From: Takakia lepidozioides
Lineage: Eukaryota > Streptophyta > Takakiopsida > Takakiales > Takakiaceae
Length of the DNA: 64,000 nt
Reading direction: 5' to 3'
NCBI GenBank assembly: GCA_030704615.1
Contig: CM060733.1
Span: 20,708,001-20,772,000 of the forward strand
Both the position numbers and the translations under genes were made by a program. A model generated the notes under the pieces. The model did no database searches. It worked only from the letters and a program-made list of their open reading frames with translations, and had not been told where the DNA came from. Below are positions 1 through 10,333 of this stretch, in pieces; the first letter of the stretch is position 1, and each line of letters begins with the position of its first letter.

Positions 1-388
1 ATGCAACATTTTATCTGACCTGGCATCCGACGTGGCTACCAGTGTTATTGTGATGTTTGTTCTTGTGGTAGTTACCACCGAGAAGATACCACGACCACAG
101 TTTTCAATGGAAAGCTTGATGGTAGCTAAACGCTGGAAAAACCAATCACATAACTCGATGTTACGTTAGCACCATTTTGAAACATGACCCCGCCCCCGCT
201 CCATCTTCCCCGCTTCAATATTCAAATGAGGATATCAGTTGCATCTGCATCATCGATCTCTCATACTTCAGAGATACTTCAGAGACAAAGCTCTCAGTTC
301 ACAGCGCTCCCATTTCACATGACTCCCAATGCAGAGCAGATCCTGAGCAGATTGGTTTCTCAAGTCCTTCTAGTTCTTTTTTTTCTCA
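1..388. other. Left edge, no recognisable gene
   Basis: No coding region is recognised here. It lies just upstream of the Myb/SANT-like half-gene and probably holds the left part of the PIF/Harbinger element. I searched by eye for a terminal inverted repeat matching the sequence beyond 14430 and found none convincing. Confidence 0.4.
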
Positions 389-406
389 GTGCTTTGTACA
401 GTCACC

Positions 407-1485
407 ATGTCGGTCTTTGGTGCCAGGATCAGTGACACCATGTATGGTATGAATGAGGGTGCAGTGCATCAAGGTGAAGAGCCGAGTCAAGACAAAGAAG
501 TGAATAAAGCATTTGGGCCTTCTAGAGGTGGCAGAGCACCACAGCCTGGGGGAAGAGGCAAGAAAGGCAAACAAGTTGTTGTATCATCATATTCAACTTT
601 GGAAGTGAGAACCAAGAGGCCTCGCCAACCCAATTGGGAACACGACGAAGTGATGTCTCTGATCAAAGACAAAATAAATGAACATATGGCATCCATTGAA
701 AAGGTGGATCCGAGAGATCAATTTAAATCAGCAGTCACCAAGTGGAAGAAAATTGCTACACTTGTCATGGCCGAGGGCAACTCTACCTACACAAGGAATG
801 GGCCTGCATGCAAAGATAAATGGGGAGCCATCTATGGTGACTTCAAACGGATCTTGGACTACATGAATGACACAGGCTCAACGGGGAGTACTGGGAATGA
901 GTCCACATGACAGATTGCGTTGAGCCTACCCAGACATTTCAACAAAAGATGTAGTACAGCTATTGATGCATTTATGGGCGCTAGACCAATTTTCAGGCCC
1001 CCACATGCACGAGATTACATCCTCGACGACGATACAGTTTACACTCCTATCGGTTTTTCTGACGATGCACTTTCAACAGAACAAACGACCCAGGATCTGA
1101 ATTCTCCACCAAGGATGAATACGATGAATCCTAATTCTGACACAGACCAGGGATTGCAAGGTGATTGGCAAGTACCCAACGTCTTTTCTCCCTCCATTCC
1201 TACATCTGTACCACCGTTTGTGACCCCTATAACCGAACCTGTGTTCATCCCTCATAGATGCACAACTGATGTGCCTCGTCAACCTCGGGCAACATCTCCA
1301 ATTCATACCACCTCTCAGTCGACCTCCCCACCTCCATTTGCACCAAGCAAGAGGCCTGGAAACAGAGGTGTAAAACGGAATTCATCATCTATGCACAAGG
1401 ACATGGTGGAGGCCACTGAGAAATGCAGTAAACTGCTAGCAGAATCTCTTGATCGCATACACGAGACGAGTTTGGTCATTGAAGA
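407..1485 (+). pseudogene. Myb/SANT-like (trihelix-type) protein of PIF/Harbinger element, 5' part
   Basis: The DNA-binding domain lies at about 628-870: PNWEHDEVMSLIKDK near its start, then a helical stretch ending in GDFKRILDYM, with tryptophans spaced as in trihelix/Myb-like domains of Harbinger accessory proteins. It is followed by LPRHFNKR and FMGARPIFRPPHARDY, a block common in these proteins. A TGA at 908-910 interrupts the frame between the two blocks, either a nonsense mutation or an unrecognised small intron. A Ser/Pro/Thr-rich linker leads to the start of the C-terminal helix (ESLDRIHETSLVIE), which is cut at 1485 by the Gypsy insertion. The next few codons before the apparent stop are LTR sequence. 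The start at 407 is the ATG before the first continuous block; 389 is a non-ATG alternative. Confidence 0.7.
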
Positions 1486-1809
1486 TGTCAAGTTATTTTA
1501 CCACTAGTATGAAACTAGCTAGGAAATAGCTAGCTTTTACATATTGACATTTGGGATTGGCCCAAGTGTCAATCCAGGGTCAAGGCAGATTTAGGCCCTG
1601 GAGTGGTTATCTTCACGGCAAGCGCGGGAGGCTCATCTTTCTCGAGTTGAGCCTCACCGCGCCTAGCTATGGCGCCGTAGTGTGGATTCCCCATGGCGTG
1701 GGGCACTTGGCTTGACTTGTATTTGAGTGATGAGGTTATATATGCATGAGTTTATGCTTCAGCTTTGTGAGCTCGCATGAGCTTGTGCTTGTATTCTTCT
1801 TCTTTATCA
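1486..1809 (+). repeat. 5' LTR, B part only (A part missing)
   Basis: 324 bp, nearly identical to 12253-12579. It begins TGTCAAGTTATT directly after Harbinger sequence and ends CTTTATCA. A TATATA box lies at 1737-1742 (12507-12512 in the 3' copy), so the transcription start is expected some 30 bp downstream. The A part (about 180 bp, with the repeated CTAGTGG motif) that precedes B in the 3' LTR is absent here. Confidence 0.8.
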
Positions 1810-1824
1810 CTCGAGAAAGATGAG

Positions 1825-1851
1825 CTCGTATCTGTGAGTGCCAGATACGAG
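1825..1851 (+). promoter_or_regulatory. Perfect 10-bp stem-loop just inside the 5' LTR
   Basis: CTCGTATCTG (1825-1834) and CAGATACGAG (1842-1851) pair perfectly around a 7-nt loop, 16 bp after the LTR end, where a tRNA primer-binding site is expected. No sequence resembling the usual initiator-Met primer site (TGGTATCAGAGC) was seen next to the LTR. A role in priming or packaging is an inference. Confidence 0.45.
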
Positions 1852-2525
1852 TTAGTTGTAGCACTTGTGGTTTTTGCTTGAGAATGAGAGAAACCAAGTT
1901 GTTATGCAAGGAGCACCGTGGAGCTCTTGGTTGTTAGAAGCGGAGGCGATGTGGGTTACGAGGTGGTAGACCTTGGCATTCGATCTTCAGCTTCAGAGAT
2001 GAAAGCACCATGCTGCAGGTAATTCCAGAGCACCTTGATGGTTTCAGATTGTGTACATGCATGAGCAAGCACGATTGGGAAGAGGACCAGTCAAGAGCAG
2101 GTTATAGTGGCTTTGGTGGCAAAGCTGAGAACTGGACTTGGGAATGCGAGCTTTCATTGTGTGAAGGATTGCAAGACCAAGCGAAAGGGCTGATTTGGCT
2201 TGGGGCAAATCAGTGCACTTTGTGGAGTATGGTGAGATTGGGTTTCAATCTCGAGCTTCAGCATTGAGAGGGCTCTTGTCATGGCAAGAGCAGGGCTGGA
2301 ACAGGAGCTAAGAGGTGCGGCAAGGCCATGGAATGTGCACCTAGGGTTTCAGAGCTTGGAAGAAGAGCTCTTGCACACCAAAGAGAAGTGTCTTGTGGCT
2401 GGAAATGTAAGCCTTAGGGTTTCAGGAGCTTGGCAAAGGCTGTGGAGTGCTTAGTCTTGTCTTAGAGAGCATCAAGGAGCCAAGGAGCCAAGATAGGGGG
2501 CTGATATCTCTTGTGTGAAGAGGTT

Positions 2526-2900
2526 GCATGTGTGGAGCATGTATTCAGCTCATTGAAGCTTCCATCTTCAAGCTTGGAGGGCAAGCAAGAAAGAGGGAAG
2601 GGCTGACTTCCCTTATGTGAGGGCAATGCATGTGTGGAGCATGCTATCAGCCTGTGAAGGCTTGCACTTTCAGGTGTGGGAGTGCAAGAAAGGAAGGAAG
2701 GGGCTGGTTTCCCTGTAGGGCATGTGGAGCATGCTTTCAGCCCTGCTGAAGCTTGTATTTTCAGGTTGTGGGTGCAAGAAATGAAGCAAAGGAGCTGATT
2801 CTCTTATGGTGAGAGTGGGGCATGTGTGGAGCATGCCTTCAGCCCATTGAGGCTCTTGTTTTCAAGCTTTAGAGAGCTAGAACGGAAGGTCTAGGGCTGG
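2526..2900 (+). repeat. Imperfect ~100-bp tandem repeat, four units, in Gypsy leader
   Basis: The phrase GCATG(TGTG)GAGCATG followed by a variant of TCAGCC recurs near 2526, 2628, 2719 and 2819. Each copy is followed by a related stretch (gaagcttg, tttcaagctt/ttcaggt, gcaagaa, gggctg.ttcc). Units are 90-102 bp and diverged. Confidence 0.6.
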
Positions 2901-3339
2901 TTTCCACTTGGAGTGAAAGAAAAGCACTTGTAGGGCCTATGTGAGTTGGGGTTTCAACTTCAAGCTTGAGGGAGCGCAACTCTTGAAGCAGCAGGTGTAG
3001 GGGGCTGGAATAGGCTCTAAGACAGATGCTATGGCCAAGGAAAGTGCTTGAATGAGTGCTCACAAGGGCTGGGAACCAGCAGGGCTTGGTTGTTTGCCAT
3101 TGAGTTTAGTGGCGTGTTTGGGGAGGCTAAGTGAGAAAAGGCTTGGTTTGTGGCAACCACCTCATGGCTTAGGGCTACTATGGTGGTGTGTGGGAGCCGA
3201 AAGAGCAAGAATACCTTGCTGATTTCCTCACAGCCGCCATAGCTCGGTGGAAAGAAGCCTAGAGTCCAAGAGACACAAACCCTAGCTTGGCGTGGCTAAA
3301 CCCCTTGGAGAAATGGCTAAACTGCCAGAGCGGCCATGG

Positions 3340-3790
3340 AGGGGCTGTGACGGGCTGTGAGGCCTGTGCCGGGTGGCCCTTCGGGTTTGTGACGGGCTGT
3401 GAGGGCCTGTGACGGCTGTGCCGGTGGGCCCCTGGGGGCTGTGATGGGCTGTGAGGGCTGTGCCGGTGGCCTTTTGGGGCTATGACAGGCTGTGCCCATG
3501 GCCTTTAGGGCTGTGATGGGCTGTGAGGGCTGTGACGTGACACAGGCCGTGCCTGAGGCCTTTGGGGCTGTGACGGGCTGTGAGGGGCTGTGACAGGCTG
3601 TGCCTAGTGGTCTGTGTGGCGTGACGGGCTGTGCAGGCTGTGACAGGCTTTGCCCAGTGGCCTTTGGGGCTGTGACGGGCTGTGACAACGCTGTGGCGAG
3701 CTTGCGCATGGGGGCTGTGACAAAGGCTGTGACAGGCTGTGCCCAGTGGCCTGTGGGACTGTGCGGCTGTGACCAGTGAGCTGTGTGGGC
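3340..3790 (+). repeat. GGCTGTGACGGGCTGTGAGG minisatellite in Gypsy leader
   Basis: A degenerate tandem repeat built from GGCTGTGA(C/T)(G/A)GGCTGTGAGG and TGTGCC.(G)TGGCC phrases with variable spacing. Strong G/C strand asymmetry produces long low-complexity ORFs on the minus strand (for example 3317-3709 and 3480-4040); I do not regard these as genes. Confidence 0.75.
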
Positions 3791-4639
3791 CTCTGCTGGT
3801 CTGTGGGGCCTGTGTTGACCTGTGGACGGCCTGTGCTGACTCGTGGAGGCACTGGTGGACTGCCTGGACTGGCCGTGGTCTTGAAGGCCGAATTTTTGAA
3901 GCTCGTGGAAGGCGGTTGAGGAGTATCTTCATGATATTCCCATGGTCAGCGAGTGAGGGAGAGAGGAGAGAAGAGTGTTGGGATGAGGGCATGCTGGGGT
4001 TAGGCATTGCTTTAGCTTTCTTCCTCGTAGTTTCCACCACCCTCTCATTAAGCCAAGACCTTTCCGTAGTCAGTCCGGGTTTGGGCTGGGGTGTCCTTGC
4101 AGGAGCAACACCGTGGAGTTGTTTTTGGTGTGGGGGAGTTGTCGTTCTGATTTCTTATGTTTGGATCCCCTCCATACCTCCTGCATGCTTGACTCTGCAC
4201 CATGCTAGTTTTGTGTGGGCGCTTGTTTTTATATAGGTGATTGGTCCGGATTTGATCACCGGCCAGTCCTAGAGCATGCTGTCGATGGTGAGGCTGGGTG
4301 ATGACCAGCCAGACCATCATTGTTTTCTTCCTGTGGTGAGGTTGGAGGTGATGACCAGCCAACCATAGGATGCTTGCGGTGGATGCAGGTATAGGTGTAG
4401 GCTATGTTAGGAACTTAGTATTCCAAACCATAAGCCGCAACAGTTTCTCTACCCCGGTTACCTTGTGGAGAGGGGTTAGGGACATGTTCATGACCGGTTG
4501 AGTGTCAACACGGAGGTGCCACTAGTTGCTGGGGACAGTGCCGGTTCGAGCACTAGTGATACTAATGGGTACACGAGACGAGTGTGTGGTTTAGGCCACC
4601 TTCACCTCCTGGTCTCTCTACGGAGGTTCTGATTGGATT

Positions 4640-5920
4640 GTGAATCAGGAGGACTCATACCGCGGTGCAAGTTGTTTTTCTTGCCATTGTTGTGGGACAC
4701 AATGGAGGAGATGTATGGAGCTACCAAGGGGCCACGAAGGTACTCTGGGGCAGTGGGCACCATCGAGTTGGATGATTTTATCCAAGAGTTTGATAGTTGG
4801 TTGGTGTGATTTGCACAAATGCGCAATCCACAACTATTTACTACCCTTTCATGGCATGGAAGGGGCTGTTTCAGCACCTTGAGGGGGCCGCCTATGGATG
4901 ATTACCATGAGTTCAGGCGGGGGCATGAGGTTGAGATCGAGGAGTGGAGGATGTACTGGTCACCCGACTATGTCTCCATTACTAGGGGTACTAGAGCCAC
5001 CACGAGGGCAGTGGCTACAACCTGCCGCTGCACCGGCAGCTTCTCAAGTAGCAGTGGGACTAGTGGGACTGGTGGTACAGTAGCTACGACGTCCACCCAA
5101 GCCACTACCGCACCAGCACTAGCACCCGTGCCTGCCTTCAACCCTGTTGTGGAGTTCTTCGAAGAGTTGAGAGGAAACTACCAAGGGGTGAGGACAGAGA
5201 AGTTGCGGAGCTTGCAAGAGTTCCAACGGAAGCCGACCGAGAGCTTGAGGGAGGCTTTCACTCGCATGAGGCGCTTGATAAATGTAACCCAAGGGGTTAC
5301 GGAAGCTCAGGCAGTCCATTCTGGTATGGGATATTGGACAAGGAGCTGAGGAGAAGGGTGCGGGATGCAACTCTCCTACAAGCGGCCCAACCCACCTTAA
5401 CAAATGTGTTTTTGCTGGCAGAGCGGATAGAGCTCAACATGGTGGAGGAACGAGTTGGTCATGGTGGGATTTACTAAGGAGACACCACGGGGTATGGTGC
5501 TCCTAGCCAACCACTACCTCAACGTGCTCAAGGCAACAAGGGGGCTCAGGTGAAGCTTAGGGAAGGGCAGAGAGGACCTCAGATGCAGGGGTCTCTTCCT
5601 TCGTTTGCTGCCAACAACGGCGGATGTGGTGTGCTGGACATGTGGAGGACCCCATGTCAGAAGGATTGCCCAGAGGGAGGCAAAGGGCCGGCACATGCAC
5701 AGCCTACACAGTTGAGCAGTGTGGGCATTGTGGCAAGCACGGGCATGGAGAGGCCTAGTGTTATGGTTTGCATCCTGAGTTGCGCCCAGGGTCAGTTCCA
5801 AGGGAACAATGGTGGCCGGGGCGAGGTGGAGCAGCCCAGAGGACGAGGTGGCCAACCACGAGGTGCAGCCAAGGGCAAGCTCAAATGGCCAAGGACGCGG
5901 AGGTCAGGGTGTTGACCAAG
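4640..5920 (+). pseudogene. gag: Gypsy gag (copy 1): capsid region and two zinc knuckles
   Basis: Gag packages the element RNA. A capsid-like stretch runs from about 4755 (GTIELDDFIQEFDSWLV) into 4819-5349, where SLQEFQRKPTESLREAFTRM at 5214-5273 matches the retrotransposon gag pattern. Two CCHC-type zinc knuckles follow. The first is near 5635-5675 (CWTCGGPH..., with a frameshift before the last Cys). The second is at about 5720-5761 (CGHCGKHGHGEA-stop-C); here a TAG at 5756-5758 falls exactly one residue before the final Cys, probably a former CAG. The frame changes several times, so no intact Gag can be made from this copy. Confidence 0.7.
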
Positions 5921-6650
5921 GCATGGCCAACCGGCTTCAGCACTAGAGCAGACGCTCGCTGCCATGACTACAGCTCAGGTGGTACCGGCTCTAAGGCCGG
6001 ATGGTCCACCTCTTGCTCCTGAGGGAGGAGATATGGGAGCATGGGATTCATGTGTGGAGCAGCACTACCACTAGTGCAGGTGGAGTCTACTGCAGTCGTG
6101 ACTCAAGGAGCAGCACGAGTTCCTGAGCCACGAGGTACAGAGGTGGAGTTGGATCCACAGCGTGGGGAGGCAAGCCGTCAGGCTAGGCTTCCTCAGTCAT
6201 TCACATTGGCGAGACAGTGTCGACGCCATCCATGGCACCTAGTTCTCGCCCAACTGTTACCCGAGGCGGAGGTTACTATGCCATTGGGGAGAGCTACACG
6301 GGTAGCACCACTACCTAGTGTTGCCAAGCTACGGCAGCTAGTGTGCTGCTAGGAGCAAGCCACATCTGTGTGCCAGGCTCCATTGTTCTCGGCTACCATG
6401 ATTGCGACGCCGGGGGTAAGACCACTGAGGTGTTCAGGCTGGCAGCTACACTCTGTGAGAGTGGGGATTTTACGTCATCTTCTGCGGAGATAGTGGGAGG
6501 TGTAGTTCCGGAGGGATCCTCGGATTTGAGGGTCAAGACTGCCACGACGGCGCCATGGCAAGCTGCAGCTGCCAGGTTGATGAAGCTGCCAACTAGGCCA
6601 GCCATTGAGCGCGCCATGTGACACCTGGAGTTGTCATGTTAGACAACTAG

Positions 6651-7030
6651 ATGACATTTTCTGTTGGGGTGGACCGGCAGGCAAGAGGTACCCACCGGCC
6701 ACTGCGGGTCTTGTTGGACTCGGGAGCTCAGCCATTGATGCTGGGCAGAGCTGCTATTGCAGGCTTGGGCCTCACGAAGGCGGATATGAGCCTTGTCCTT
6801 TCCAGATACAGACGTCTCTGGGAGGATCGGAGCAGGCTCGGGGCATGACACGGCGTGAGTTGGCTATCAGACTACGGCCCGGATCACCCTACAATAGCTC
6901 AGTGATGCGAGCCAAGGCCATTGTGACAGACGCGGTCTCATACGATGTCCTGGTTGGTGGGCCAGTGTTGTACCCCATGGGCTTTACCCTGGATTTTTTG
7001 GGAGGAGTCAGCTTTCTATAGGCCTGCCAT
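6651..7030 (+). pseudogene. pol: Gypsy aspartic protease (copy 1)
   Basis: The retropepsin active-site motif LLDSGAQPLMLG is at about 6710-6745 (LDSGA matches the usual LxDSGA/T of Ty3/Gypsy proteases), in an ORF at 6651-6848. A second conserved piece, AIVTDAVSYDVLVGGPVLY (about 6915-6972), resembles the distal protease region (normally ...YDVILG...) but is in another frame, so at least one frameshift lies inside the domain. The protease processes Gag-Pol. The methyltransferase follows about 400 bp further on. Confidence 0.65.
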
Positions 7031-7424
7031 TGGCAGTCAGGGGAGGGCCGGCGTGTGTAGCTCCCTATGACTTCATAGGAGGAGTTGCGGTTGCCCAACG
7101 AGGCAAGATGCCGACACTAGCACATTCAAAGCGGCAGTGAGTTGGCCTAGAGAGTTGCTTGAGGGCAACGATCATTCAGAGGATGTGCCACCTCCGGGAG
7201 AGCATGATGACATGTATGGTATGGCGGAGTTGCCTACCATGGTTGCTCAGACTCCATTGTGGGCCACGAGCAAGGATTTGCAGAGGGATGCTGATAGACG
7301 GGTGCAACAAGCCTGGGTGGAGGCTTTTTACCGTCAGGAGAGGAGGAGAGTGCGGGGATTGCACCAGGACCACCTCAGTTGTCTCCATTGGACACCACAC
7401 CATGTGGCAGTATCCGGATGAAAG

Positions 7425-8677
7425 CATTTGTCTTCTGGACTTTTTTGGCGGGATCAAACACCCGGATTGGCTGCTGTGGTACACAAGGCAGGTGTACGAG
7501 TTCGGCGTTACCTGTACGTGGAGAGGGATGAGACTGCACGACGCGTTTCACTTCGCCATGTTGCTCAGTTGGTGCAGCGGTACCCTGAGTTATTGTCGGT
7601 GTCTGCAATTCGTGGATATCAGTAGGCCTTGCCAGCAACATTTCGTTGCTGGGGGCACAGGATTTGGAGCGGGTTGGCTCCATTGATCTGGTATTGGCAG
7701 GTTGGCCCTGCCAAGGGCATTCATCAGCCGGGCATGGCAATGGATTCGAGACTCGAGGTCGGGTCTGTTTTGGGAGATGGGCGGGTTTTGCGCCACTTGC
7801 AGCTTCATCAAGCTGTATCTACCAGGCATACATCTTGGAGAATGTGCCACTGATGGGCGATTCTCGGGCCAGGGTGATGGCCAGTGTGCATCAGTCCGTT
7901 CATGGCTTAGGTCAGCAGTGTTGCTAGATGCAGCTACAGTGGGGTCACGGGCTTATCGTCCACGGCTATGGTGGACTAACTGATGCCACCCGCACTGCTC
8001 AAAGCGTGCATTTGATTGGGGTGCAGCGCCAGCACATCTCACAGTGGATAGCATTCTGGACACAGGGAGGCAGTCTCAGCGTGTGAGACACGATGACCGT
8101 TTGCCTTTGGCAGTGGTCACAAGGTGGGTCAACCACGAGCAGCATTACCTACATTGCTCAGTTTCCCAGGATCGCATGCTTTCTGGGATAGTGGATCTGG
8201 CCTCCTGTGGGATGCTCATTTTGTAGTAGTTAGTGGAGCTAATGCTGACGAGCGTGAGCGGGCAATGGGTTTTACCACTGGTACCACCACGGCGGTGTCG
8301 TCTCTTTCTGAGGCATCACGTCGTCAAAGTGTTGGGGCAAGCAATGGATCTCAATTGCTTGACCTGGATTATCAGCTTGGCTCTGGCTGAGCAACGCAGA
8401 GTGCGGAGTACACTTCCCTCGATGGTCTCTCTGCCTACCGATACGGTACAGGCAGTGAGTGGGGGCGAGCATGTGAGGACCACGGGGTGCATACATCCAT
8501 GGCACACGTGGGAGGTGCTCGAGGTTCAGGGGAGTTGGCAGCCAAGGCGGCTGTGATGGATGAGGTTGGGGATTCTTGCCGGTTGAGGAGGTCCTCAAGG
8601 ATGAGATGATGGGGCAGGATGATGCCTTGTCATTGACTGAGCAGGCAGGGAGTACTGCTCAAGAGGTTGCAACATAG
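7425..8677 (+). pseudogene. Retrotransposon-borne C5 DNA methyltransferase, DNMT3-like (copy 1)
   Basis: Several DNA (cytosine-5) methyltransferase motifs occur in canonical order. Motif I (SAM binding) is LLDFFGGI at about 7431-7454. Motif IV with the catalytic cysteine is LAGWPCQGHSSAGHGNG, Pro-Cys-Gln at 7706-7714. Motif VI is ENVPLMGDSRARVM (Glu-Asn-Val) at about 7837-7880. Motif VIII-like RPRLWWTN is at 7960-7983. The motif IX/X block with ERERAMGF near 8249 and LTWIISL near 8360 is partly out of frame. The spacing and the AHRPRLWW-type block resemble DNMT3; plant DRM enzymes have rearranged motif order, unlike this one. The domain is broken by a frameshift after motif I, a TAG at 7623-7625 (CAG in copy 2) and further frameshifts. 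Its ORF ends in TAG at 8675-8677, also present in copy 2, just before reverse transcriptase. Confidence 0.85.
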
Positions 8678-8799
8678 CAACCACTGGACGCGTCCTTACC
8701 TCTAAGCCCACTGGACTTAAGGTTGCAGTTACGGAGGACAATTGGGAGCCTGACATTGGACCCATTGTCACCGAGGAGAGAGACGACGTATACGGCGGT

Positions 8800-9645
8800 T
8801 CCTGAGGGCTTACAAGAATTGCTTTGCCTTCAGTTTGAAGGACTTGGGAGCACTGAAGGGTCAAGAGATCCGTATTGAGTTGGCCACTGACACGCCAATC
8901 TTTCGGAGACCCTATAGATACAGTGACATGGAGAGGTCTTTGATAAGATGAGGACTCAAGATCTCTGGGAGGCAGGTTTGGTGGAGCTCTCTGGTGGAGA
9001 GTATGCTTCAGCCACAGTGATGCCAGCCAAGAAGGATGTCTATGGCAATTGGACGGAGAGACGTATGTGCGGTGATTACCGGCCTGTAAATCGTCAGACC
9101 AAGTCCGATAAGTATGCCATGCCAACACCAGAGGAGATCTTTGATGCCATCGGGCATGCTAAGGCCTTTAGCACTTTCGATTTACGATCCGGATATCACC
9201 AGTTGCCAATCAAGGAGGCGGACAAGCAGAAGACGACATTCTGGGGGATCAATGAGCACGGCAAGGATTGCCTATATCAGTTGGCGGTTTCTTACTATTT
9301 GGGCTTAAGAATGCTCCTACAGAGTTTCAGAGAGTCATGGATATGATTCTAGCAGGGGTGGACTTTGCTCGGTGCTACATAGATGACATCATCATCTTTA
9401 GTGTTACGATGGAGGAGCATGAGAGACACCTTCAGGTGGTATTGGAGCGCTTGAGAGCGCACGGATTGAAGTTCCATCCGGGCAAGTGCAAGTTTTTTCA
9501 CAACCAGATTGAGTATCTGGGTCATATGATATATCCTGGAGGATTGGGGGTACAGCAGACTAAGGTAGAGGCCATCGCACAAATTCCACGCCCCACGGAT
9601 GTGAGCCGAGTTCGAGCTTTCATGGGGTTGGCAAAACTATTATAG
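8800..9645 (+). pseudogene. pol: Gypsy reverse transcriptase (copy 1)
   Basis: RNA-dependent DNA polymerase of Ty3/Gypsy type. Visible blocks are FLRAYKNCFAFSLKDLG (about 8794-8845), the fingers motif RRMCGDYRPVNRQT (9059-9100), FSTFDLRSGYHQLPI (9169-9213), and the catalytic FARCYIDDIIIF (9364-9399, YIDD). EYLGHMIYPGG lies near 9510-9543 and VRAFMGLA near 9610-9633. Frame changes occur near 8950, 9270 and 9635. Domain length and order are normal apart from the methyltransferase located upstream. Confidence 0.9.
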
Positions 9646-9700
9646 ACGGTTTGTCAAGGGATTTAGTACCATTGCAAAGGCTCTAACCAAGCTGACCAAG

Positions 9701-10180
9701 GTGGACCAAGAGTGGCAGTGGGAAGATGAGCATGAACGAGCTTTTCAAGAGCTCAAGGTGAGGTTGACCTCGGCGCCTATCCTGAGACGACCTATCAGGG
9801 GGCGTCCCTTTCAGCTGCATACGGATTGGAGCATGTTGGGGCTTGGAGCGGTGCTCACACAGGTGGATGATGAGGGAAGAGAGTTCGTAGTGGTTTATGC
9901 TAGCCGCTCGAACAACGCTGGAGAGGCTAAGTACAGCTCATATGAGGGAGAGTGCTTAGCTGCAGTGTGGGCCGTGGCACACTTCAGGTGCTATCTATAC
10001 GGCAATCTTTTCACCCTTGTCACGGATCACCAACCACTCAAGTGGTTGATAGAGTCAGACAAGCTACGGGGAAGCTTGCACGGTGGGCACTCATACTCCA
10101 GGAGTATGACTTTCAGGTTGTGCATCGACCGGGTTTGGTCAATCGGGATGCGGATGGATTGAGTCGCAATCCATGCACGA
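9701..10180 (+). pseudogene. pol: Gypsy RNase H (copy 1)
   Basis: It degrades the RNA strand during reverse transcription. The ORF 9701-10162 contains RPFQLHTDWSMLGLGAVLTQ (first catalytic Asp), YSSYEGECLAAVWAVAHFR (catalytic Glu) and LVTDHQPLKWL (second Asp). A frameshift near 10065 moves the following tether region (RWALILQEYDFQVVHRPG in the other frame) out of phase. Confidence 0.88.
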
Positions 10181-10333
10181 GCCAACATGATGACATTGGA
10201 GCTCGGTGGCATGGTGAGACGGACGAGGAGATGGTGCCGAGATGGCACGCATCTGCATTTTTGTGTATCTTGGAATCGGGAGGTCAGGTTGGACCTACTA
10301 CAGGGATGACTGTAGACGGAGTGTCTGAGGACC

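Larger units (their letters stand above)
1852..4600 (+). other. Long untranslated leader of the Gypsy element
   Basis: About 2.7 kb between the LTR and gag with no recognisable protein. It is G/T-rich on + and contains two repeat families, annotated separately at 2526-2900 and 3340-3790. ORFs in this stretch are low-complexity shadows. Confidence 0.6.

Noticed and set aside
3317-4040. Minus-strand ORFs of 130 and 186 residues rich in His, Ser, Pro and Ala
   Set aside because: They are translations of the GGCTGTGACGG minisatellite in the Gypsy leader; overlapping frames give similar low-complexity products.
7425-8677. Bacterial contamination or horizontal gene as source of the methyltransferase
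   Set aside because: The domain sits at the same place inside pol in two separate Gypsy copies, embedded in plant-type repeats.
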